Source: Balanoglossus misakiensis (lineage: Eukaryota > Hemichordata). Taken from it: a stretch of 64,000 nt of DNA. Position 1 is the first letter of the stretch, and every line of letters begins with the position of its first letter. Positions 53,736 to 64,000 of the stretch are shown here, piece after piece. The stretch spans positions 7,750,001-7,814,000 of the forward strand of contig CM082583.2 of NCBI GenBank assembly GCA_040954595.2. The letters are read 5' to 3'. The position numbers and the translations under genes are program-made. Under the pieces are notes generated by a model that was not told the DNA's origin, did not search any database, and saw only the letters and a program-made list of their open reading frames with translations.

Positions 53736-55267
53736 ATTAGTTCGTAGTGAAGAACATTGTGTCCTCTTTCCCTATACATGTCGAATAGCTAAGTATTCAT
53801 ATACAATGTACATCCAAATCCATCGCATCCCATAACGGCTTACTTTCATCCTCTACATATTTCCCGTATTCTGTCTGCGCGTGATTTGACAGGTAATATG
53901 AGTAAATGCTTCATAGAAAAATAAATCTATCTGGCTAAGCCTTGAGAGAAAAATGATATAACTGTTTGTTTCGGTTAGAAAGAAATATATTATTAGCTTT
54001 GTATCATTGTCATTTGCTGCCAACATATAATATCAATTGATTGCCAAGGGATCACAGATATTCCCTGCACGCGGCTTTGGTTGGGCATTTTTAACCATTT
54101 TGTTGTAAAAATCTATACCTCCCCTCCTCCTTGACATGGTTCTTGCCTGGAGCGGACAGATGTAGTAAACCACGGCGCGACTGCTCGTTTCCTCTTCGAT
54201 GAAGGACATTTAAGTTCATTTAAAGTCGACCTTCTTCGCATTTGCCTTATGTCGATCAGTAATTGTCTGTTTGTGGATGGAAAAGTCCATTGAACTTCTT
54301 AGTCAAAATAAGAGTACTGTATATAGTCGCACAAAAGGCTGCATAGAAACGACCAGAGATTTTACCCACAGTGGAAATTGGACTCTTTAACCTTATTCCT
54401 GCGCCCATTGCTAATCGAATTCCCTCACAGATAAAACTCTCTGAAACATTATTGGGCCGCCCTGGCAAGTATTCCGGCATCGTTTGATTTAATTGTGTCA
54501 ATTTAGCATGTTCCTATATCTCCAAGGCAACCTGCTGGGCCTCAGTTCCGCACCTTCCGTTACTTGAATCAATTTTAAGTCTCCGTTTCTCGCCTTCCAG
54601 TATTTAGTCAATTGCAATACTCCCATTAAACCGAACACTGTTCGTGTCAAATTGTCCCGTCTTGATTTTTTTATTTCTTTTTAATCGGCGGACGCATGAC
54701 ACAGCCATACCGCGTCGCGTGTATCTTGAATATTTCATCGTGTATGCTTCTTAAAACGTTCATTATTTATATGGTTTGCTCTTTAATGCTAACCTTAATT
54801 ATATTTAAGCGTTGTTGTTTTCCTGTTCGCGGCTGCATAGTATCCGCCTGTCCGCTATATGGCTAAGCCGTAATTTTCCGCAACGTCGGCCACACACAAA
54901 GATGTGTGTGATAACGCGCCTGGAACGCAAATTATGAGATGATGCTGAATTTGGATTCGTGCTGCCTCTTTGCAATATTTCCCGTATTATCTTCGTTCTG
55001 GACGGCGGAAGAGAATTTACAACAAAAGAACCAATGGTTTTATTGTTTTGAGGCGCCTGCGTGTCTGGCAACATCGAAAAAAATTGAGCGTACATTTATA
55101 TTTATGGGCCTACATAATGTGCAAAGGTTTCATGTTATTGACCGCTCCACTTTTATTACTATACTGTGTGGTACCGCTCTGGCTTTATTGAGATTTACGG
55201 TAGAAGATGTTTATCAATATTTATTACTATTTATGTTACTTCCGTTGATAGACTATTTAAAATTACG
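53736..55267. other. Gene-poor stretch
   Basis: No recognisable gene. A plus-strand 178-codon frame begins at 54939 with ATGATG and runs into the TTCA tract. Its non-repeat part (about 108 codons) shows hydrophobic patches but no family motif, and no promoter or splice evidence supports it. Confidence 0.5.
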
Positions 55268-55353
55268 TTTCATTCATTCATTCATTCATTCATTCATTCA
55301 TTCATTCATTCATTCATTCATTCATTCATTCGTTCATTCATTCATTCGTTCAT
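55268..55353 (+). repeat. (TTCA)n microsatellite
   Basis: About 21 TTCA units, three of them changed to TTCG near the 3' end. It encodes the repetitive FIHS string in the overlapping open frames. Confidence 0.95.
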
Positions 55354-58300
55354 ACGATAGCCACCCTGGAAATGTTAATTTGGGGCGATCCTCGAACGAA
55401 TTACAGCCGATAAGAAATCGGAGAACGCATGCATGCAAAGAAATTGTTATACATCCGCTGTACGCTCATGGATAGCCCACGGAGTCAAGGAGCCCCCCTC
55501 GGGAACAATCGCCCACACGACGAAGTATAGTAGATGGTACATGCTTGTCCAGGTCGACTGTCTGCTGGCGAAGAGGCTTACGGTGTCACATGACCGCCCA
55601 CCCCCTCCTTAGAATGGTGAGCTTGTATAGAATGTCAAAGTTCAGCCATACGATTTCGTCCCTCGAGGTACAGTGGCAACAGCGGAGGGAACCAGCAGTT
55701 ACCACACAAGTTAACGTTAACAGTGGCGCACGTATACTGGAACACACATGTACATACATGTATCGACCTGCACTTCTGATTAGTACTGGTACTCTTCTAA
55801 TTTAAAACGTTCCCTGTGGTTTAGCTATGGGCCCACAGCTGTCTTGCTCTATAGATTTCCGAAGGATTCTCGTCTCCAGAATGATATTGCGCCCAATGTT
55901 TATGCATTGGCCTCACAAACCCGCACCGCACCTGTCATGTGGTTCAGTTTAGCAGTCGACCTTCATTGCCAAAGGCACTTGTGAACGACAATGTGAAGCG
56001 AAATTCAATAAGCAATCGAACGGAGTCTCTTAATACCCCATTACGCCTGACGTACACGCACAGGATCGCCGGTAGATGTTGCAGAACGATAGGTCTCAAA
56101 AACATATGAGTGTTTGCGCAAAACGTGCGAATTACAGAATTACATTGACTTCTCAGCGAGGGTATTTACGCCCGGCGCACACAACAATCGTTATTACTGA
56201 TGCTGGTACGCGGTGGACCGTTCGTCTGATTGCTTTTGTGGCGAAAGTAATGCACCAATTCCGTCAGTGTAGACGCCAGCAACTCCATTTAAGTCATAAA
56301 ATGTTCATGTATCGATTATTTATAATACGATTGTGACACACACCGAGGTTCACCGTTGGCTCTGTCTATATACCGTGTGGCACCCGCGAGGTACACGATT
56401 CGAAGATTTCAGCATAGGCGCCAAAATGTAAGCAAAGTCGAGTGCAGCGATCAGAACCTCGTGATCACGTCATCATTCTATTTGGTATGTGATTAAGTAT
56501 CACATATTTGTGTTTCTGTGCATTCGAATGAAATCAAGTCTCAGTTTAGGTCGCAGCCATCGACGGTCAATTATCAACAACGCCATCAAAGAAAGAAGGT
56601 CGCGAAACATTTGCCATTCATCTGTCACTCAAGCGTTCTCCCGTGTGGTATGTGCAAACGATCTGCGTCAATACTCTGTCCCCCATGCGGTATTATCGCG
56701 ATTATCCACAAGAAACGCGCGATAATATCACCCTAGCGATATGATTTAAGCTAACCTTGGCGGGCAGAGTCGCATTTTCTTCCAATCAGTTTACAAATTA
56801 CAACAATCTGTTGGTATAACTTGGCGTTGGTACTGCGTGTGTGGCTGTTTGCAAATGTCTTGTCTGTTTGTAAAGGTTCGTCAAATGTGACCCTTGATTT
56901 TTGCGTAGATGTTCTTTGAATGTTACATATTCTTAAAGCTTCGGGGATTTGATTGGTTGAACCTGCGATTATTTCGACCCACAAAATACATCTTGTAAGA
57001 CACATGTTTGGGGACAAGCGACTTCTTGGAGACTTGGATAATCAAAACTTTACCGGTGGGCCATATTTTGAGAAAGCTATAATCATCACAGAATGATTCG
57101 CATAACTTCACCTGGCCCAGGAAGGACGCCTTTGCCAATGAGACAAATGACATGAAAACCGGGACCATTAATGTTTCTTCTGGGTTTCCCTTCTGTTCTT
57201 TTACGCCTGGGGGCTGGGCACTACATCCATCTCCTCTAATAACTCAAAATATGCATTAGCCCGTTGGCAATTACGTAGGAAGGCTACCCTCGACGTTCAC
57301 CTTACGCAGCATAGATAAATTACTTTAAAATCACCTGGTAATTAGTATAATCTCGTAGTGAGTCGAGATTGTTATTTTTTCATTAAAATACGCTGATGCG
57401 ATTACTGTGAAAATAAATATAATCTAACTAGTTGAGGGAGCTGCGCGCTACAACATGCAAAAAATTAATCACAAGAATGACGGGAAACGTACGTGACTTT
57501 TTGACAAACAAACGTTGTTATTTTTGAACGCGGAAATTACTTCTGCCGTAATGATCTCCTTTTGTGATCCTCTTGCTTGACTTCCCGTACTTCAGCTCCC
57601 GGATGAAGAGAAGTTCTTCACGCTTGCTAAGGTCTGTCCGTTCGCGAACAGGTGGATATAAGTAAAAGTTTACAGAGTATTTTCCGATGAAAGAGTTTAG
57701 CGCGCGCACTGCTCATCGAGGCTTCAATCAGATTCGCGTTCTTTTTATTTTGTCGTTGGATTGTAACGGAGACAAGGGAAATACCAATTTCTGTTATCGC
57801 TCGACTGTGTCGGCAGAATGACGAATTCGGATATTACCCAGATCTTGGCGGCTGCATACAATTGAAAGATCCAAGTTAAATCCGGGATTAACTCTGAAAT
57901 TCTCCCAGTATCAAAACATACCGCCTGTAAGAACCCCCCTTGTTGATCATTTCCGACATTTTTCAGGAGCTTGCTGTGATCAATGTACATTTTATCGTTG
58001 TGTGTATAATGCGTCAGGCTCTCACATGTAGCCGAAACACGTTTTACGTCTTTGACACATTTTTTGTCAATATCACGTAAAACTGTTAATCGTGTGGTTT
58101 ACACCGTCATCTCGTCAACTGGGTTATTTTCTTACAGGCGGTTGGGTTAGCTTCACACGAAATGCCATGTCGGTACCTGTAATAAATGTAACGATCGCCG
58201 CACATGGATATATAGGGAATAATTATACCGAACAGCAGACGAAGATTAAAATTGAATTTGGCGATATATAACTTAATACGGTTCCTGATACACTTGTTTT

Positions 58301-61300
58301 TAGGCAGAAGTAGGACACGTTGCCATTGTGTGAAAGGTGATTTAGTAATAGTGATATTACTAACTTTGTACTTTAACTGCACGAGAACCAGACACGACGC
58401 GAAAAAAATGACAGGCCAACATTCACTCACAAATAACCGTATTCATTCAATGCAGACATGCATCAGCTAATTGCTGACCGGTAAAGGGAAAAGCTTAAAT
58501 ATAGACTTCGATCGCCACGACTCTTGTAAATTAAGTGTGCTTATTGTAAAATTAAGAGGAAAATGGCGATCAATTCAAACTTCAGATAAACTGTGCGTTC
58601 GCCCTGTATGCTGAGGATAGTCTTGGAAATTTCCACCGTTTCAAGCTCAAAATGACAATAACGCATATTGGAAAGGGGTAGATGCTTTTGCCCGGAAACA
58701 TAATTGAATTGTGAAATTTACGAGGTTTCTGTTCAGGACCCTTGCAGCCATTCGTAAATCACGGTCTGCACAACGAGGGAATCGAAGAAAAGAGGTCGCT
58801 TTGTATGCCGAGAACGGAGCAGTTATTTTATCATCGCTTCGTTTTGCTTTTCGCCTTGCGACCTTACCATCGATATTTTGTCGGGTAAAATTAGTCCTAA
58901 CAGTTGAGAACGAAGGAAAAGAAGGCGGCTTCGGTCCTGGCGCAGCTTTTATGCGCATGCGTTGTCGGTGATATGCACGATGACATCATTGTTGCGATAA
59001 GGAAAAGTTGCTGGGAGGATAGACAGTACACTATAGCAATTTCACTTATCTTTTAAATCCCCGAATTCACAGCAGTTGTGTTGCCGTGTCACTATTCATT
59101 TATCCTTTTTTTATTAAGTTCAATGTGTCTGTCTTGTTCCAAGTTTTCGACCACTCCCCTTAGAGTAACCTACTTCTCTTCGCATAAGCTTAATTTTGCC
59201 TACACAGTCAAACAAGTGGCACACCGCCATGATCCAATTCTGATCATTATGCTGTTTAACAAAATAATTCCCAGGTCACATTTTGCAGGGATTTGTGTCA
59301 GCGTATTCAATAGAACGTAATTGATGTCTTCACAACACCGAATTATACAGTCTATTTTTAAAAGCGTCTAATTTTGACAAGCAGAGCGAAAACGGTAAGA
59401 TCCCCAGCGAGTATATTATGGTGACAGTGAACGTTCCATTAACGATCTTGTTCTCTTTTCATTGAATGGCACATAGCATGTACAAATAGAAATTGTGTGA
59501 AACGGCGATGTTGATTCTAATGTAAATGGTAGAGTGCAAACCATTTAACGCAAACGCTTTTCTTGAACGAATTTTACTACATGTACTCAAATTCCTGTTG
59601 ATATCTTGTCAATCTGCCAACGTGTTTACTTTTAGGGTCAGTCAGCTTAGGTACAGTACTCTGAGAGAGTAACATCACATGAATTTGCAGTTTGTGTGTG
59701 TTAGCCGTTTTTGTAAGTATTTTTGTATGTACATTTGTATGTGAATTTAGTAAACAGCAGTTTCATGACTGAGTCGGTAACTTCATTTTAGATAAATTAA
59801 CATTCCTCGGACGAATGGGTAAACTGTAAGTGTATACCGTCCATGCGAATGTCGGTATGTTTGTCAAAAGTACAGGTCTTGCGAACTTGTGTCTAATTAA
59901 GGTGATTGCATTGGCATTCATCTCAACATGAATGGGAAAAATATTTTGAATGTACAAGGCATTGAGATTGTCATATATTGTCTGCCGCAGTGCTCACGTT
60001 AATATCAATATGATTTTTTTCCAGACTTTAATCCACTTGTTTGCCAAGCCGTATTCAACGTCAGCTTTACGTCATGACGGCACGTCGACTATCACTTCCA
60101 AATTAAAGTACTTCTTAAGTCCATCTTCAAGCTGCTGGGATTGACATCATGAGAAGTTATCAACGTAATGCGACAACCGATCAGAATTCCATTCAGGTGC
60201 AGGCGAACGATGTGTGTTGAAAGTAACATTGCGTTGTCCATTGTCGACAGAACTGTAGAATCGCACGTGTAGCAGGGCTGTCTAAGTACAGTGACGTTCA
60301 CATTGCCTGTCACAGCGAACAGCAGGAGAACCAATAAGTACTATGTCAAACATATGGTTAATGGAAGGCCCAACAAACCTAAATGACACTGCTCTAAGTA
60401 GACACAGCAAACGATACCAGCATGAAAATATGCACAATGTCAACCCAAAACAGAAATAAATAAAACGACATAAGCTTATTTTGCCATGGTAAATTAACAT
60501 AATTAGTTCAAACAGGTCATTTGACAATTTTTGTTTGAGGTCAATAAATGCAAGGTGTACATCGCCATAATATACTATCACACCTAACATATACATGTAC
60601 ATATAAACCGACAACGCATTTTTCAAAACGCCACTGCGTCAGGAATAGTGAACAAGAACACCGACACACCCTCCCCTTTTAATTTCTGTCCAGTCCCTTA
60701 GGGAAACTTTGGCGACAGAATTGGACTTTTGTGACTGTTCAGATCCGTTCTCAATCTATTATTTTATTTCCGCCTGGTACTATTCATAGGTGGATCAAGG
60801 CTGGCGAAAACGCCATGTGGCGATGGAAACGTTAAAGACTTCGAGCCGGAAGGTGGCCCATCAGTTCATTTTCTCCATAATTCTGCTGAACAAATATAAT
60901 CATCGGGGGAAGTGTAAAGCCTCTGAACGTTCCATGCACAAGTCGATTTGCGGAAGTGTGTTTGATGAATTGCAAGATTATCAACTGGTTATTTTCCTTT
61001 CCTTTTTTTTCCTATCTTCACCACGTCCTGTTTGAAATAGTCACTTGAAAGGGCACGCTGCTTTCATTGACAAATTGCAAATTTCTTAATATCCATGAGA
61101 CTTCACGCGACCGGAACCGAATAGATAGCGACGGCGGGGCGTTTGTGAGAAAAAAATACGTCGGTTCAGTGTTTACAGATTTAACGTGTTTGGGCTTTTT
61201 GGAATGGGAAATTAAATACACCGCCAAAAAGCCATTACTCTATAGACCCTGAGCTTCTAATCAGTCCGCCAGAGGCGCGCATTAGTCACGGCACAACCGA

Positions 61301-61440
61301 AGCGAGAATGCGCATGCCAATTAAGGTTGTATGTGAGAAGAGTGTCATGCAGACTACAAGAGACGCGCGATTGCGTATTTTTGGAATTATCGCGGGGTTA
61401 AGGGCGAAGAAGAAATTTTTAACTTTCGCTTTGCGAAAAA
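55354..61440. other. Gene-poor stretch up to the satellite
   Basis: No recognisable gene, RNA or mobile element. Open frames stay below 115 codons and carry no family motif. Donor-like GTAAGT sites at 59716 and 59826 lack convincing upstream exons. Confidence 0.5.
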
Positions 61441-64000
61441 AATAGCAATTTATCGACTTTCCGAAATATCAAAATTTCTTCATTTTTTCGAAAAAACCAT
61501 GGGTTATAGCCCATGAAAATCGTCCAAAAATGACAATTTTTCGACTTTCCGAGATATCAAAATTTCTTCATTTTTTCGAAAAAACCATGGGTTATAGCCC
61601 ATGAAAATCGTCCAAAAATGACAATTTTTCGACTTTCCGAGATATCAAAAATTCTTCATTTTTTCGAAAAAACCATGGGTTATAGCCCATGAAAATCGTC
61701 CAAAAATGACAATTTTTCGACTTTCCGAGATATCAAAATTTCTTCATTTTTTCGAAAAAACCATGGGTTATAGCCCATGAAAATCGTCCAAAAATGACAA
61801 TTTTTCAACTTTCCGAGATATCAAAATTTCTTCATTTTTTCGAAAAAACCATGGGTTATAGCCCATGAAAATCGTCCAAAAATGACAATTTTTCGACTTT
61901 CCGAGATATCAAAATTTCTTCATTTTTTCGAAAAAACCATGGGTTATAGCCCATGAAAATCGTCCAAAAATGACAATTTTTCGACTTTCCGAGATATCAA
62001 AATTTCTTCATTTTTTCGAAAAAACCATGGGTTATAGCCCATGAAAATCGTCCAAAAATGACAATTTTTCGACTTTCCGAGATATCAAAATTTCTTCATT
62101 TTTTCGAAAAAACCATGGGTTATAGCCCATGAAAATCGTCCAAAAATGACAATTTTTCGACTTTCCGAGATATCAAAATTTCTTCATTTTTTCGAAAAAA
62201 CCATGGGTTATAGCCCATGAAAATCGTCCAAAAATGACAATTTTTCGACTTTCCGAGATATCAAAATTTCTTCATTTTTTCGAAAAAACCATGGGTTATA
62301 GCCCATGAAAATCGTCCAAAAATGACAATTTTTCGACTTTCCGAGATATCAAAATTTCTTCATTTTTTCGAAAAAACCATGGGTTATAGCCCATGAAAAT
62401 CGTCCAAAAATGACAATTTTTCGACTTTCCGAGATATCAAAATTTCTTCATTTTTTCGAAAAAACCATGGGTTATAGCCCATGAAAATCGTCCAAAAATG
62501 ACAATTTTTCGACTTTCCGAGATATCAAAATTTCTTCATTTTTTCGAAAAAACCATGGGTTATAGCCCATGAAAATCGTCCAAAAATGACAATTTTTCGA
62601 CTTTCCGAGATATCAAAATTTCTTCATTTTTTCGAAAAAACCATGGGTTATAGCCCATGAAAATCGTCCAAAAATGACAATTTTTCGACTTTCCGAGATA
62701 TCAAAAATTCTTCATTTTTTCGAAAAAACCATGGGTTATAGCCCATGAAAATCGTCCAAAAATGACAATTTTTCGACTTTCCGAGATATCAAAATTTCTT
62801 CATTTTTTCGAAAAAAACATGGGTTATAGCCCATGAAAATCGTCCAAAAATGACAATTTTTCGACTTTCCGAGATATCAAAATTTCTTCATTTTTTCGAA
62901 AAAACCATGGGTTATAGCCCATGAAAATCGTCCAAAAATGACACTTTTTCGACTTTCCGAGATATCAAAATTTCTTCATTTTTTCGAAAAAACCATGGGT
63001 TATAGCCCATGAAAATCGTCCAAAAATGACAATTTTTCGACTTTCCGAGATATCAAAATTTCTTCATTTTTTCGAAAAAACCATGGGTTATAGCCCATGA
63101 AAATCGTCCAAAAATGACAATTTTTCGACTTTCCGAGATATCAAAAATTCTTCATTTTTTCGAAAAAACCATGGGTTATAGCCCATGAAAATCGTCCAAA
63201 AATGACAATTTTTCGACTTTCCGAGATATCAAAATTTCTTCATTTTTTTGAAAAAACCATGGGTTATAGCCCATGAAAATCGTCCAAAAATGACAATTTT
63301 TCGACTTTCCGAGATATCAAAAATTCTTCATTTTTTCGAAAAAACCATGGGTTATAGCCCATGAAAATCGTCCAAAAATGACAATTTTTCGACTTTCCGA
63401 GATATCAAAATTTCTTCATTTTTTCGAAAAAACCATGGGTTATAGCCCATGAAAATCGTCCAAAAATGACAATTTTTCGACTTTCCGAGATATCAAAATT
63501 TCTTCATTTTTTTGAAAAAACCATGGGTTATAGCCCATGAAAATCGTCCAAAAATGACAATTTTTCGACTTTCCGAGATATCAAAATTTCTTCATTTTTT
63601 CGAAAAAACCATGGGTTATAGCCCATGAAAATCGTCCAAAAATGACAATTTTTCGACTTTCCGAGATATCAAAATTTCTTCATTTTTTCGAAAAAAACAT
63701 GGGTTATAGCTCATGAAAATCGTCCAAAAATGACAATTTTTCGACTTTCCGAGATATCAAAATTTCTTCATTTTTTCGAAAAAACCATGGGTTATAGCCC
63801 ATGAAAATCGTCCAAAAATGACAATTTTTCGACTTTCCGAGATATCAAAAATTCTTCATTTTTTCGAAAAAACCATGGGTTATAGCCCATGAAAATCGTC
63901 CAAAAATGACAATTTTTCGACTTTCCGAGATATCAAAAATTCTTCATTTTTTCGAAAAAACCATGGGTTATAGCCCATGAAAATCGTCCAAAAATGACAA
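61441..64000 (+). repeat. 88-bp satellite array, 29 copies, truncated by window end
   Basis: The landmark CCATGGG recurs at 61497 and every 88 bp to 63961 (28 x 88 = 2464 bp exactly), so there is not one net indel in 29 monomers. Each monomer carries three dyads: TTTTTTCGAAAAAA (perfect), CATGGGTTATAGCCCATG (7-bp arms with one T-G pair, loop TATA) and AAAAATGACAATTTTT (loop GACA). The first monomer is the most diverged (AATAGCAATTTATCGAC). The others differ by roughly one substitution per two monomers. Shared variants recur in separated copies: AAAAATTC in six monomers, AAAAAAACATGGG in two, TTTTTTTGAA in two. The left boundary is near 61441 and the right end lies outside. All frames contain stops. 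Confidence 0.98.

Noticed and set aside
54939-55475. 178-codon ORF, second longest in the window
   Set aside because: A third of it is the FIHS translation of the TTCA tract. The rest has no family motif, promoter or splice support.
61441-64000. CENP-B box or CRISPR-like array in the satellite
   Set aside because: The TTCGAAAA stretch lacks the CGGG half of a CENP-B box. Repeats are head-to-tail with no unique spacers, so it is not CRISPR.

Overview
This looks like a piece of a large, moderately AT-rich animal nuclear genome, most likely from a non-vertebrate bilaterian (a marine deuterostome or lophotrochozoan would fit; the species cannot be fixed from the sequence). The reasons are an intact class A neuropeptide GPCR of the somatostatin/opioid/allatostatin-C receptor type, a eukaryotic tRNA-Asn with a pol III terminator, TATA/Inr/CCAAT and AATAAA signals, GT-AG splice-like sites, many di- to tetranucleotide microsatellites, a tRNA-derived SINE and a long satellite array. 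No bacterial operons, CRISPR arrays or viral genes were seen.

Layout. 1-10 kb: gene-poor DNA with three homopolymer G/C tracts and a small compound microsatellite. 10.5-18 kb (+): a tentative small-exon gene. Its ATG exon (10544), a second exon (10855) and a third exon (15172) have compatible phases, but I recognise no family. 18.5-21 kb: a long (GAT)n tract and a (GATA)n array preceded by a 12-bp derivative. 21-33.9 kb: gene-poor sequence with scattered strong acceptor-like sites but no recognisable exon. 33.9-35.6 kb: a tRNA-type SINE and two CATA/CAGA microsatellites.

36.0-37.9 kb (+): the only confident protein-coding gene, an intronless-ORF GPCR of 361 aa. It has a nearly textbook core promoter (CCAAT at -72, TATA at -30, Inr), three short upstream ORFs, a donor-like site in the leader and a candidate poly(A) signal. 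38-52 kb: gene-poor sequence with two perfect or near-perfect short hairpins and scattered short repeats. 52.1 kb (-): a tRNA-Asn(GUU) gene just downstream of an exon-like segment with strong splice sites. 53.7 kb: a motif resembling the hammerhead-like 3' tail of Penelope-like retroelements. 55.3 kb: a (TTCA)n tract.

61441-64000: a very homogeneous 88-bp tandem satellite. It has 29 copies in exact register, each carrying three inverted repeats, and it runs off the right edge of the window.

Apart from the GPCR, the long non-coding flanks look like a regulatory gene desert. Nearly all other open frames are what chance would give in 64 kb or are translations of microsatellites. The best candidates for something undescribed are the 88-bp satellite with its conserved dyads, the decayed hammerhead-like motif, and the tentative small-exon gene at 10.5-15.3 kb.
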